A stretch of 64,000 nt of DNA from Bog-473 sp036489775 (GCA_036489775.1 DASXFC010000077.1:37239-101238), one strand, 5' to 3'. Positions 7,342 through 16,215 are shown, numbered from the stretch's first letter. The notes: a model not told the origin generated them from the sequence alone. Translations and numbers: made by a program.

Positions 7342-9016
7342 AGGTGCCCGGAGCAGCCTCGAGTGGTGGAAGGTGGGGTGAGCCCAGCGGGCTGGGAGCC
7401 GGCTTTGTCCCACCGCCTCGTTCGGCCAGCCACTTGGCAAAGTCGGGCCACCAGCTCCCGCTCTCGGAGTGGGCCCCTTTCAGCCATTCGTCCGCCTCGG
7501 GGACCGTGTCATCTGAAGTCTGGAAGGTCGCCTTGGGGTTGCTCGGCGGATTGACCAGAGCGGCGATGTGGCCAGAGTTGGAAAGCACAAAGCGGGACTT
7601 GCCTCCGAGCATCTGGGTGGTGGCGTAGCAGGACTGCCACGGGCACAGGTGATCGGCCACGCCGGCGACCACGTAGGAATCGACGGTGACCTTGCCCAGG
7701 TCGACGGGCTGGCCGAGCATCGAGGCGGCGTCGGCGGTGACCAGCCCGTTGCACATGGCCAGCTCGATGAAGTCCCGGTGTAGGCGGGCAGCCATCCGGG
7801 TGGTGTCCGCGTTCCAGTAGAGAACGTCGAAGGCGGGCGGCTGCTTACCTTGCAGGTAGTTGTTCACCCAGTAGTTCCAGATCAAGTCGTTGGGTCGCAG
7901 CCAGGCGAACACTTCGGCCAGGGAGCGGCCGTCGAGGTAGCCCCGGCGACCCGAGGCGGCGATGGCCATCTTGGCTACCCGCTCGTCGATCAGCGCGCCA
8001 GCCGTGCCGGCCCGGGCTTGGTCCAGGACGGTGACCGCCAGGCTGAGCGTGGCCACCCGGTCGAGCCCACCAGTGTCGGACAGGTACGCCGCCAGCATGG
8101 ATGTGATGATGCCGCCCGAGCAGAGGGCGGCGAGGTGGGCCTGCTCGACGTTTGAGATCTCGAGGACGGCATCGAGCGCGTCGATGATGGACTGGCCGTA
8201 GGCGTCGATGCCCCACGACCGGTGGCGGGCATCAGGATTGCGCCACGAGATGACGAACACTTGTTGACCCTGGGACACCAGGTACTCGATCATGCTGCGG
8301 CCGGGTGCCAGGTCGATGGCGTAGTACTTGTTGATCACCGGCGGGACGATCAGCAGGGGGACGGTGGCGACCTCTTCGGTCTGCGGCGTGTACTGGATGA
8401 GCTCGAACTTCGGTCGTCGCAGGACGACCGCCCCAGGGGTGACGGCGAGGGTCTGGCCGACTTCGAAGGCCGACGGATCCACCATGGTGGGGACTCGCGG
8501 TGAGGCTGCCATGTCTTTGACCAGGTTGGTGGCGCCCCGCAGAAGGCTGGTCCCGCCAGTCTCGATGGCGGACTTCCAGGTCGCCGGGTTGAGGATGGGG
8601 TTGTTGCTGGGTGCAGCGGCGTCGATGAGGTTTTCAGCCAGGAAACGGACGCGAAGATCGTCGCGGTAGTCGAGGTGTGAGTCGGTCACGACCGTCTCGA
8701 CGGTCTGCGCGGTGGCCAGATACGCCTGGAGCAACCGGTGCAGGAGTGGGTTCTCGGCCCAGGCCGGGTCGCTGAACCGGCGATCACCCTTGGCCGGGGC
8801 TACCGTCGATGCGCCAATGGCGATCTTGCCCCACTCCCGCGCCAGGTCAGTTCCCCGCATGACCAGTTTGCGCGGGCGCCGGCCCAACTGGCGGGCCATG
8901 CGGAGGGTCTCCCTTCCGGGCCGGAAGCGGTGGATCTGACTGAGGGCGGCCCCCGTCAGTACAAGGTCAAGGGCGCCGGCGGCGTCTGCTCGGTTGTCGT
9001 CGATGAGCTGGGTCAC
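7325..9016 (-). CDS. phaC: Polyhydroxyalkanoate synthase, class II-like
   Basis: 563 residues. PHA synthase polymerises (R)-3-hydroxyacyl-CoA on the granule surface. The catalytic triad is readable: Cys299 in ALCSGGI (the usual Gly before the Cys pair is Ala), Asp in VADHLCPW and His in SNSGHIAAL. The N-terminal block (TGGTSLLRGATNLVKDM, VPLLIVPPVINKYY, VFVISWRNPD) resembles the Pseudomonas class II enzymes that make medium-chain polymer. Size is right for a single-subunit enzyme. It is followed by an overlapping phaZ and preceded, 56 bp upstream, by a thioredoxin-fold gene. Confidence 0.93.
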   Translation of the reverse strand: MTQLIDDNRADAAGALDLVLTGAALSQIHRFRPGRETLRMARQLGRRPRKLVMRGTDLAREWGKIAIGASTVAPAKGDRRFSDPAWAENPLLHRLLQAYLATAQTVETVVTDSHLDYRDDLRVRFLAENLIDAAAPSNNPILNPATWKSAIETGGTSLLRGATNLVKDMAASPRVPTMVDPSAFEVGQTLAVTPGAVVLRRPKFELIQYTPQTEEVATVPLLIVPPVINKYYAIDLAPGRSMIEYLVSQGQQVFVISWRNPDARHRSWGIDAYGQSIIDALDAVLEISNVEQAHLAALCSGGIITSMLAAYLSDTGGLDRVATLSLAVTVLDQARAGTAGALIDERVAKMAIAASGRRGYLDGRSLAEVFAWLRPNDLIWNYWVNNYLQGKQPPAFDVLYWNADTTRMAARLHRDFIELAMCNGLVTADAASMLGQPVDLGKVTVDSYVVAGVADHLCPWQSCYATTQMLGGKSRFVLSNSGHIAALVNPPSNPKATFQTSDDTVPEADEWLKGAHSESGSWWPDFAKWLAERGGGTKPAPSPLGSPHLPPLEAAPGTYVFDR

Positions 9017-9072
9017 TTTGTCCTCGCTTCCTTGGGGGCACCCACCATCAGGCGGCGCATGAGCTTCCCTGT

Positions 9073-9627
9073 CTAACGACGCAGATGTTGCTCGAACTTC
9101 TGCTGGTCGAACAGCACCCTCGAGTCAATGGCCTGTCCGTTGAGCCAGGCGGCCGGCGTACCCTGCGGGTCCTCGGTCTGGTAGTGCTGTTCCTGGTTGA
9201 GCACCCAGTTTTCGTATCGAGCTTCTTGCACCCCCGAGACGAAGTCCGAACCGGTCAGGCCGACTTGAGCACCGAGGCGCACGAGGTCTTCGGTCGTGAA
9301 TCCCCCAGTTCCCTCGGGTGGCTGTGCGGCGAAGAGCGCTTTGCGCAGCTCATCAAAGCGACCGGTCTCTGCGGCCAGGGCCAGGGCGTTGTCTGCTCGC
9401 ACTGACTCTTGGCCCAGAAAGCAGCGCATGCGATATTCGACGACCAGTTCACCAGCGTCCACCGCGGCCGTGACCAACGCTCCGTTGAGCTGCTCAAACT
9501 GGCGACAGTAGGGGCACTGGGGATCCTCGAAGAGGATCAGGCTCCTGCTGGCGTTCTCCTTCCCGACGAGAACTCCGCCTTCGGAAGTGTGGCCGGTGGG
9601 CGTCGCTCCTGGATCAGTCGCCGTCAT
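9073..9627 (-). CDS. DsbA-like thioredoxin-fold protein, cytoplasmic
   Basis: 184 residues with a thioredoxin-like CPYC active site (Cys38, Cys41) in LFEDPQCPYCRQFEQL and the cis-Pro region QGTPAAWLNG, the arrangement of DsbA/FrnE-type oxidoreductases. No signal peptide or lipobox is present, so it probably acts in the cytoplasm. ATG at 9627 follows TGGGAGG; the in-frame start 15 bp upstream lacks a site. It precedes phaC and phaZ on the same strand and may be cotranscribed, though a functional link with PHA is not established. Confidence 0.88.
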   Translation of the reverse strand: MTATDPGATPTGHTSEGGVLVGKENASRSLILFEDPQCPYCRQFEQLNGALVTAAVDAGELVVEYRMRCFLGQESVRADNALALAAETGRFDELRKALFAAQPPEGTGGFTTEDLVRLGAQVGLTGSDFVSGVQEARYENWVLNQEQHYQTEDPQGTPAAWLNGQAIDSRVLFDQQKFEQHLRR

Positions 9628-9847
9628 CGTTGCCTCCCACATCTTCGGGTCTGGATGGGCATCGTTTTGGTCTGCCTTGAAGAGTACGGCGCGTTCGGCG
9701 GATTCGCCTCGGTGGCAGAAGCGGGGCTGACAGGCCCTCCCGTGATGACATCGAGGGTGAAAAAAGTGCGAGCGAAGGGGGCTCTATCGGCGCAAATGGA
9801 TGGTTGGTCGCTATCGTGGCCACCGATCGGGTCAATGGAGGAAGAAC

Positions 9848-10312
9848 ATGCCTAGTGAGGGCGTCGCACAGCCGTGGGCCATTCGTTCCACCTTGATTTC
9901 GGTCACCGACCTCGAGCGCTCCGCCGCCTTCTACCGGGAGCTCGGTGATTTCGAAGAAATCTTTCGCGATGACGGAGTCGCCATACTCGGTGATCTCTCG
10001 ACCGGATCCTTTGTGCTCATTCTGCGTGAAAGTCGAAGCACGCATGCCGCTCGCCATGGACAAGAGTCCCTAGGACTGCGATCGATTACCTTCAGCATCG
10101 GGTCGCTCGACGAATTGGATCGGATCGAGTCCGTTCTCCGAGCCCATGACTTCTTCATATCTCGTCGGAAAATGCTCGATGATGCATCGGAGCTGCTCAG
10201 GGGACGGGATCCGGACAACTTGCCTTTGGTGTTCGTCTGTTACGGCCGAGATGTCCTCGACGTCGACTATTACCGATTCGTTGCCGACATGGCTCATTCG
10301 TTGGACACCTGA
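9848..10312 (+). CDS. VOC-superfamily (glyoxalase-like) protein
   Basis: 154 residues with a single glyoxalase/bleomycin-resistance type fold: it opens with the beta strand STLISVTDLERSAAFYREL, typical of VOC modules, and continues with a paired beta-alpha-beta module ending in DVLDVDYYRF. Catalytic metal ligands cannot be assigned with confidence. ATG at 9848 follows GGAGGAAG. The 62-residue gene begins 33 bp downstream on the same strand. Divergent from the DsbA-like gene across 220 bp. Confidence 0.75.
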   Translation: MPSEGVAQPWAIRSTLISVTDLERSAAFYRELGDFEEIFRDDGVAILGDLSTGSFVLILRESRSTHAARHGQESLGLRSITFSIGSLDELDRIESVLRAHDFFISRRKMLDDASELLRGRDPDNLPLVFVCYGRDVLDVDYYRFVADMAHSLDT

Positions 10313-10345
10313 CGCGTCCCACCGCCGACCTATGAGGAGACACAC

Positions 10346-10534
10346 ATGAGCAACGAAAATGACGACGTCAAGACGGCAGCTTCGAAGCTCATCCATGCGA
10401 TGGAAGGGCTCGTGCGCGCCATCGATACGGCCGCAGATGAGGGCGCAGCTACGGCGAGTATCCCTGAGGCATTGCCTGAGGAACTCGAGCGGCTGGCGGC
10501 TCGCCTCGATGCCGCTTCTGGCTTACGCGGCTAG
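10346..10534 (+). CDS. Conserved small protein, 62 residues (paralogue of the gene at 25505)
   Basis: A short acidic helical protein with ATG after GAGGAG. It aligns end to end without gaps with the 62-residue product at 25505-25693: shared features include MSN, VK-AAS-L, GL-RAID, the IPE-LPEEL-RL-ARL block and a Gly near the end. Two intact copies with matched length and good ribosome binding sites argue that this is a real gene family. No domain is recognised. It lies between a VOC gene and an MFS gene on the same strand. Confidence 0.75.
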   Translation: MSNENDDVKTAASKLIHAMEGLVRAIDTAADEGAATASIPEALPEELERLAARLDAASGLRG

Positions 10535-10593
10535 CGGACAGCTCCCTCTTCAGCCTTTCACGAAGACTCCGGTGACCTCGCTGGAGACGTCGA

Positions 10594-11897
10594 ATGGACC
10601 GTGATGCCCTAGCCGCCATGCCCGAGGCGGGACCGGTGCCGGTTGCGGTGGCAGCAACCACGACGGCGACCGCGTCAAGGGACCGCAGCACGTTTCGGGC
10701 GCTGCACTCTCGGCCGTTCCGCCTGTACTTCGGCGGCCAGGTTGTCTCGGCCAGCGGCACCTTTTTGCAACAGACGGCCATCGGTTGGCTCGTACTCGAA
10801 CTCACGCGCTCGCCCAGCGATCTCGGACTGGTTCTGGCCGCCGGGGGGATTCCTTCCCTATTGCTCGGCCCCTGGGGCGGAGCAATCGCCGACCGGGTGG
10901 ACCTGCGCAAGCTCCTGCTGGTGACCCAAACGCTCTTTTGCCTCCTGGCCGCGCTGTTGTTTGCGCTGGCCGCCGCCGGCGAAGCCACCGTCGCGGTCCT
11001 GGTGGCCATCGGCGTGGCGGGGGGCGTGATCCAGATCGCCGACTCGCCGGCCCGCCAAGCCTTCGTCAGCCGCCTGGTCACGCCCGACGACCTGGCCAGT
11101 GCGGTCAGCCTCAACGGGGTGGTCGTCAACAGCGCCCGGGTCGTCGGTCCGGCCCTGGCCGGTGTGTTGATCCTGACGGTGGGCACGACCGTCTGCTTTG
11201 GGCTGAACGCGGCGTCCTATGTGGCCGTCATCGTCGCTCTGTTTGTCATCCGGCCCCGCAAGACAGGTGGACCCGCCCTTCCGGGAAGCCAGGGCGTCAG
11301 GGAAGGTTTGCGGTACGCGGCCGGTCGCCAGCATCTGTGGCTCCCTCTGCTCATGATGTTGCTGGTCGGGCTCTTGGCCTTCAACTTCGCGGTGGTTCTG
11401 CCCGTCTTCGCCAAGGAGACCTTCCACGGCAGCGGTGGCACGTACGGGCTGCTCACCACCATGCTCAGCATCGGGGCGGTCATGGGCTCGCTGGCGGTGG
11501 GTTTCATTCACCATCCGAGGCGCCTGTACCTACTCTTCGCCGCTCTGGTCTTCGGGTCACGTCGGCTGCCACGGCGGCCGCCCCGAACGTCGCCGTGGCT
11601 TGCATCACGCTGCTCGTCATGGGCGCGGCGGCGTTCTGCTTTGTCACCTTGTGTTCGACCGCGCTGCAGCTACACAGCTCGAGTGCCTTTCGGGGCCGGA
11701 TCATGGCGCTCTGGGTCTTTGTCTACATCGGCACGACGCCGATCGGCAGCATCGTGACCGGCTGGATCATCTCAGCCAGCAGTCCGAGGGTGGCGCTCCT
11801 GGTAGGTGCGAGGGCTTGCGTGGCCGCAGCGGCGTTGGCCGCATTTGTCCACACGCCTCCCCATCCTGACGAGGCGCTCACTGACCTTGGCCACTAG
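10594..11897 (+). pseudogene. MFS exporter (EntS/MFS_3-like) interrupted by a frameshift
   Basis: Frame 1 runs from the ATG at 10594 through eight or nine helices (RPFRLYFGGQVVSASGTFLQ..., SPARQAFVSRLV, LNAASYVAVIVAL) to LLFAALVFG at about 11556. The rest of the transporter (LLVMGAAAFCFVTLCSTAL, FRGRIMALWVFVYIGTTPIG) is in the -1 frame and ends at 11897. Joining the frames at GGG 11554-11556 gives about 434 residues and matches the 451-residue paralogue at 26642-27997 over its length. One missing G would explain it. It may be a real inactivation or a sequencing error in a G run. ATG follows GGAGACG. Confidence 0.8.
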
Positions 11898-12596
11898 TTA
11901 TGGAAGCTGGGGATACATCGCAGGCACACCGCCGGCCAGCGAGGCTTGCACCTGACGGCTGATGTCGTCGGCCACCATTTCGTAGAGATCCTGCTCGATG
12001 CCATCAATGGCGAATTTGGCGATGTCCGCCGGGTTTGACTTAGGAGCGGATATTGACGCGGTCATGTCCGTGTCCATGTAACCGACATGGAGCCCGGCGA
12101 CGAGAATGTTCTGCTCGGCCAGTTGCACCCGCAGTGTGTTCGTCATCGACCATTCGGCCGACTTGGCGGCGCAGTAGGCGCCGCTCCCGGGCAGGCTGAA
12201 CCATGAGAGTACGGAGAGGATGTTGAGGATGGTCCCTCCACCATTGGCCGTGATCTTCGGTGCGAAGGCTCGGATCACCGACAGAGTCCCGAAGAAGTGG
12301 GTGTCCATTTCAAAGCGGATCTGCGCCAAGTCTCCGTTGAGGAGGTCCGAGGCAGGGGATGAGCCGGCGTTGTTGATGAGGAGGGTGATGTCGCCGGCTA
12401 TTTCGACGGCACTGGCCACCGACGCCGGGTCGGTGATGTCAAGAGCGAGCACCTTGGCGCCAGGTAGGTCGACCGTGTCGGGGTTGCGTGCTCCGGCGTA
12501 CACGGTGGCGCCCCGGTTGAGCAGCTCTACGGCGAGGCGGCGGCCGAATCCTCGATTCGATCCTGTGACGAGGGCGGTCGTTCCGGTGATGTTCAC
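11898..12596 (-). CDS. SDR-family oxidoreductase
   Basis: 232 residues of a classical short-chain dehydrogenase/reductase: ALVTGSNRGFGRR (cofactor loop), LLINNAGS, and the catalytic Ser and YCAAK (Tyr-x-x-x-Lys) in GAYCAAKSAEW. It would act on a carbonyl or alcohol with NAD(P). The GTG at 12596 has AAGGAGA upstream; longer in-frame extensions lack coding character. It is divergent from an HxlR regulator that probably controls it, and its stop abuts the stop of the MFS gene (11897/11898). Confidence 0.88.
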   Translation of the reverse strand: MNITGTTALVTGSNRGFGRRLAVELLNRGATVYAGARNPDTVDLPGAKVLALDITDPASVASAVEIAGDITLLINNAGSSPASDLLNGDLAQIRFEMDTHFFGTLSVIRAFAPKITANGGGTILNILSVLSWFSLPGSGAYCAAKSAEWSMTNTLRVQLAEQNILVAGLHVGYMDTDMTASISAPKSNPADIAKFAIDGIEQDLYEMVADDISRQVQASLAGGVPAMYPQLP

Positions 12597-12728
12597 GATG
12601 TCTCCTTGTAAATCGAAATGAGCTGTGTGCACCTGACGGGTGGTGGCCTTGGCCCGGGACACGCCGGCACGCTGCACAAATAGGGTGAGTTTCGTTACAG
12701 GACTGACTCTAAAAGATTGCATTCCATT

Positions 12729-13229
12729 ATGCAACCCACTAATCTCCCCTTTGTGGAGCGCAAGAGCTTCGCCGCCATGCACTGCTCGGTGGCGCAGTGC
12801 CTCGAGGTGGTGGGCGAGTGGTGGTCGATGCTGATTCTGCGTGACGTGTTCTTAGGCGTCACCCGCTTCGACGACTTCCAAGAGCGACTCGGGATATCGC
12901 GCAACATCTTGGTTCAGCGGCTCAATCATCTTGTCGAGACGGGTGCTCTTGAGAAGGTGCCCTACAGCGATCACCCACCTCGCTACGACTACCGACTCAC
13001 CGACATGGGGCGTGACCTCTGGCCCGTTCTCACTGCCATGCGCCAATGGGGCGACCGTTATGCCGCACCGGACGGACCGCCGCTGCAGATGATCCACAAG
13101 ACCTGTGGCCACGTCTCCGAGGCCGTCATGGTCTGCTCGGCATGTGGTGAGCATCTAGAAGCCAGGGCCGTGCGTGTCGCCCCGGGCCCTGGAGCGGTCG
13201 AGCCTCTCGTCGGGACACCGAGGTCATGA
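12729..13229 (+). CDS. HxlR-family transcriptional regulator with C-terminal Cys motif
   Basis: 166 residues. The winged helix is typical of HxlR: CSVAQCLEVVGEWWSMLILRD, then FDDFQERLGISRNILVQRL and the wing KVPYSDHPPRYDYRLTDMG. The C-terminus carries HKTCGH and CSACGE, a zinc-ribbon-like set of cysteines seen in part of the family. ATG 12729 is preferred to the TTG at 12717. It overlaps the next gene by ATGA and faces the SDR gene, suggesting it senses an aldehyde, quinone or disulfide stress and represses that pair. Confidence 0.9.
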   Translation: MQPTNLPFVERKSFAAMHCSVAQCLEVVGEWWSMLILRDVFLGVTRFDDFQERLGISRNILVQRLNHLVETGALEKVPYSDHPPRYDYRLTDMGRDLWPVLTAMRQWGDRYAAPDGPPLQMIHKTCGHVSEAVMVCSACGEHLEARAVRVAPGPGAVEPLVGTPRS

Positions 13230-13672
13230 CAGTTCCGTCGGCCACTCCTCGTATCGAACCTTCGTCGCTTGAAGCCGCGGGCGCGTTTGTCACGCACGCC
13301 GGGCTCATCGTTGACGAGGTCAGCCCAACCCATGTCGCCGGCCACATCGAGCTCAACTCCGATCACCACACCCCCTGGGGAATCGTCCACGGAGGCGTCT
13401 ACACCACGGCCGTGGAGAGCGCCGCCAGCATCGGTGCCAGCGCCGCCGTCCGGGACCGGGACCAGGTGGCCGTAGGCCTCACCAATACGACGCACTTTCT
13501 CCGGTCTCTCACCTCAGGTCGCGTCCAAGTTGAAGCGGAAGCCCTCTACCAAGGACGCACTCATCAGCTGTGGAGAGTCGACGTCACCGACGAGTCCGGA
13601 CGTCTGGTCGCCCATGGCGAACTGCGCCTTCAGAACATCCGAGCTGCACTGCCCCCGTCAACTGGAGCTTGA
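13226..13672 (+). CDS. PaaI/YiiD-type hotdog thioesterase
   Basis: 148 residues of single hotdog fold. The active-site stretch is HHTPWGIVHGGVYTTAVESA, with the HGG turn at the start of the long helix typical of the 4HBT/PaaI family, followed by NTTHFLRSLTSGRV. It would hydrolyse an acyl- or aryl-acyl-CoA. The start overlaps the HxlR stop by 4 bp, so the two are translationally coupled. Its 3' end overlaps the convergent YbaK gene by 15 bp. Substrate unknown. Confidence 0.88.
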   Translation: MTVPSATPRIEPSSLEAAGAFVTHAGLIVDEVSPTHVAGHIELNSDHHTPWGIVHGGVYTTAVESAASIGASAAVRDRDQVAVGLTNTTHFLRSLTSGRVQVEAEALYQGRTHQLWRVDVTDESGRLVAHGELRLQNIRAALPPSTGA

Positions 13673-14224
13673 GCGGCTGCTGTCCAGGCTGAGGCCGTCG
13701 ATGACCTGGGCTCCTGGCAAGCGGGACAAGACCCGACCCGGGAGCAGGATCTTCGAGCGGCGCACGCCAGAACCGATGACGACGACCTCAGTGTCCACGA
13801 CCTGGCGGTCAAGCAGGATCGGCCAGTTCTCGGGGAGCCCGATGGGGGTGATGCCGCCGTATTCCATGCCGGTCAGCTCCACCGCGCGCTCCTGGGGAAG
13901 GAACGAGGCCTTGCGCACGTCGAGCGCTCGCTTGACCACGTTGTTGATATCGGCCCGGCCGGTGGCCAGGACCATGCACGCGGCGATCCGATCCACGCCC
14001 TCCCGTTTTCCGCCGACGATGACGCAGTTGGCCAGGGCATCCATCGATAGCCCGAATACCTCTTGCGTGGTGGCCGTGTCGGACACCGCGGGATCGACTT
14101 CGACCACGCCGACGGCGTCAAGGAGGTCGGCGGCGGCCAGCGCGGCCAGGGTGGGCGGGGCGAGCAGGTCGGTTCGGGTGGACGCCGGCACCGCGGACAA
14201 GCCGCCGAGGCTGAAAAGTGCCAT
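13658..14224 (-). CDS. YbaK/EbsC-type aminoacyl-tRNA editing domain protein
   Basis: About 188 residues with the YbaK/ProX fold: DTATTQEVFGLSMDALANCV, CMVLATGRADINNVVKRAL, RKASFLPQERAVELTGMEYGG and ITPIGLPENWPILLD, with IGSGVRRSKI near the end. Family members hydrolyse mischarged aminoacyl-tRNAs in trans. The ATG at 14224 fits homologue length; an ATG at 14254 is also possible. It is the third gene after the alpha/beta hydrolase and tautomerase on the minus strand. Which mischarged tRNA it clears is unknown. Confidence 0.85.
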   Translation of the reverse strand: MALFSLGGLSAVPASTRTDLLAPPTLAALAAADLLDAVGVVEVDPAVSDTATTQEVFGLSMDALANCVIVGGKREGVDRIAACMVLATGRADINNVVKRALDVRKASFLPQERAVELTGMEYGGITPIGLPENWPILLDRQVVDTEVVVIGSGVRRSKILLPGRVLSRLPGAQVIDGLSLDSSRSSSS

Positions 14225-14276
14225 CGGCTCGACGTTAGCGAGGGTGCTGCCCTTCATGGCCGCCGGGACGGCGCAA

Positions 14277-14723
14277 TCAGTGCCCAGTGGCTTTGTCCTC
14301 GGCAAGCTCTGCCAACTGGGCCCGCGCTGCCTGGACCAACTCGGCGTTGGTATTGGCGTGACCGCCAAGGCCCCAACCTCCATCGATCGCTTCGGTGAGG
14401 AGGACCCAGGTCCTGTCCGATATGGAAGGGTCGGCGGCCGCCGCAGTGATCAGTTCTGTGAACTGGGTCACCACCGCGAGCTGCTTGTCCCGGTCAAGCG
14501 CGCCAGCGTTCGTCAACACCTGAACCCTGACGTATGTGCTCTCGCCATCGACGTTCGAGATGGCGCCATCAGGCAAGGCATGAACGAAAGCCGCGGTGTT
14601 CTGCCTGAACATCGGGATGTTGGGAACCCCCTCGATGGTCATCAGTGTCTGCGCCAGGTCTCCGGCCAGCTGGTGCGGGTCAGCGAAGGTACCTGCTGTC
14701 GCGTAAACGTCAATCATCGGCAT
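14277..14723 (-). CDS. Tautomerase-superfamily protein
   Basis: 148 residues starting MPMIDVYATAGTF; after Met removal Pro-1 would be the catalytic base, as in the 4-oxalocrotonate tautomerase/cis-CaaD superfamily. The length equals two fused short units, as in the MSAD/cis-CaaD class. The C-terminal half has NAGALDRDKQLAVVTQFTELI, resembling the second beta-alpha unit. It is likely a keto-enol tautomerase for an aromatic or dicarboxylic metabolite. It lies 75 bp after the alpha/beta hydrolase gene in the same direction. Confidence 0.82.
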   Translation of the reverse strand: MPMIDVYATAGTFADPHQLAGDLAQTLMTIEGVPNIPMFRQNTAAFVHALPDGAISNVDGESTYVRVQVLTNAGALDRDKQLAVVTQFTELITAAAADPSISDRTWVLLTEAIDGGWGLGGHANTNAELVQAARAQLAELAEDKATGH

Positions 14724-14798
14724 GGCGACTCCCTCTCGATGGATGTCATGGTTTCGCGCTAGAGCGCCCGGCGGCGCGGGACAGCCCCGCGCAGACGG

Positions 14799-15512
14799 TC
14801 ATACAGAGGCGAGCGCTTTGAGGATCAGTCCAGATGCGACCTGGGGTTGGGCGATAAAGGCGGCGTGAGAGCCGTCCACTGACTGCGTGTCGGCGTTCAT
14901 GCGCTGGGCCATAAAGCGCTCGCAGTCGGGAGGGATGGCGTTGTCGTGCTCTGACACCAGGAACCAAGTCGGGAGGTCCCGCCAGCCCACGACCGATGCT
15001 GGCTCGGTGAAGGCGGCCGCGGCGAGGGGGCGTTGGCTGACCGCCATAGGGCCGGCCACGTCGTCGCTGAGATCAGCGCAAAAAGCCTCGTGGAACTGGT
15101 CGATCTTGATGAACAGATCCGGGCCGCCCGCGGCACCCGGCGCGTCGTAGGGACTGGGCACGTTGGTGGTGGCGAGCAACGAGGGCGGGTACGGCTCCAT
15201 CACGCTGACGCAGGTCTCCCCCTCGTCCAACGCGAACGCGGACAGGAACACCAGGGCGCGGACATCCTGCACGGTCGGCGCGGCCTGCGAGATGACGGCG
15301 CCGCCGTACGAGTGGCCGACCAGGACTGTGGGCCCTTCGATCGTGGTGGTGTAGCGCCGAATGGCCTCGGCGTCCGTGGCCAGACCACGAAGAGGATTCA
15401 TCGGGGCCCGTACCTGTACGCCTTCCGCCTGCAAATGCCGGATCACACCAGCGAACCCCGACGCGTCCGCGAATGCACCGTGTACCAGCACCACCGTCGG
15501 CTGTGTGCTCAT
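14799..15512 (-). CDS. Alpha/beta hydrolase (EstC/salicylate-esterase-like)
   Basis: 237 residues. VVLVHGAFADASGFAGVI contains the oxyanion-hole HGAF, GHSYGGAVI the nucleophile Ser, SEHDNAIPP the acid and DGSHAAFIAQPQ the His. This small family, abundant in actinobacteria, includes plant-like methyl-ester hydrolases; the substrate here is unknown. ATG 15512 follows GGTAGGAGATG. First gene of the minus-strand group hydrolase-tautomerase-YbaK and divergent from a TetR gene; two palindromes in the 98-bp gap are likely operators. Confidence 0.88.
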   Translation of the reverse strand: MSTQPTVVLVHGAFADASGFAGVIRHLQAEGVQVRAPMNPLRGLATDAEAIRRYTTTIEGPTVLVGHSYGGAVISQAAPTVQDVRALVFLSAFALDEGETCVSVMEPYPPSLLATTNVPSPYDAPGAAGGPDLFIKIDQFHEAFCADLSDDVAGPMAVSQRPLAAAAFTEPASVVGWRDLPTWFLVSEHDNAIPPDCERFMAQRMNADTQSVDGSHAAFIAQPQVASGLILKALASV

Positions 15513-15557
15513 CTCCTACCTCCGATCCATTGACCAATCGAGCCGCGACCGCGCTCA

Positions 15558-15598
15558 CTAGAGCGATCGCTCCAGCCGTTCTAGACCATTCGCTCTAG
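15558..15598. promoter_or_regulatory. Two 18-bp palindromes, probable TetR operators
   Basis: CTAGAGCGATCGCTCCAG (15558-15575; one mismatch in a 9-bp dyad) and CTAGACCATTCGCTCTAG (15581-15598; outer CTAGA/TCTAG arms) lie 23 bp centre to centre between the hydrolase and the TetR gene. They look like two versions of one consensus, CTAGAgCgaTCGCTCTAG. Control of both divergent genes by the adjacent TetR protein is inferred. Confidence 0.7.
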
Positions 15599-15610
15599 TA
15601 GCGTCAAGGG

Positions 15611-16198
15611 GTGGTTCGCGACCGTGATACCCGGGCTGACCTGGTGCAGACCATGGCGCGGCTGCTCCGTGACCAGGGGTACACGGCAACCGGGAGGGCC
15701 CAGCTACTGGCGGAGAGCGGCGTGTCCAACGGGTCGCTGTACCACCACTTTCCGGGGGGCATGGAAGAACTGGCCGAGGCCGCTCTGGAGGCGTCGGGCC
15801 AGGCCGTCGCTGACGCCCTCGGCGAAGCGTTGGACGGAGCCCCCAACGCCGCACTCGGCGTGATCCGGTTCCTCGAGATCGCCGAGGGACCGGTTGGCGG
15901 GGACGTCTGCCCGGGCTGCCCGATCGCGCCGACCGCACTCGAGTCGCCGATCATCAGCCCACGTCTACGCGACGTCGCGGCGCGGTGCTTCGACCAATGG
16001 GAGGGTCTCATCGCGGCACGGCTCCGGGCTGACGGATGGCCAGAGGACTTCGTCGTCGAAACGGCCTCGGCCGCCCTCTCCCTCATCGAGGGCGCACTAC
16101 TCCTGGCCCGAGTCAGCGGACGGGTGAGTCACCTTGCTCACGCCAAGCGCGCCGCGTTGTCACTTCTCGCTGCGCCTACGGCACCGGGAGAGGGCTGA
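15611..16198 (+). CDS. TetR-family regulator (LmrA/YxaF-like)
   Basis: 195 residues. The DNA-binding region reads ARLLRDQGYTATGRAQLLAE, then SGVSNGSLYHHFPGGMEELAEAA; the SLYHHFPGG recognition segment and the CPIAPTALES core are typical of the LmrA/YxaF subgroup, which senses flavonoids, antibiotics or electrophiles. GTG start at 15611 with little leader, possibly leaderless. Divergent from the alpha/beta hydrolase operon, with two palindromes in between. A separate TetR gene converges from the right. Confidence 0.88.
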   Translation: MVRDRDTRADLVQTMARLLRDQGYTATGRAQLLAESGVSNGSLYHHFPGGMEELAEAALEASGQAVADALGEALDGAPNAALGVIRFLEIAEGPVGGDVCPGCPIAPTALESPIISPRLRDVAARCFDQWEGLIAARLRADGWPEDFVVETASAALSLIEGALLLARVSGRVSHLAHAKRAALSLLAAPTAPGEG

Positions 16199-16215
16199 GT
16201 CGCCCTCATCCTGCC

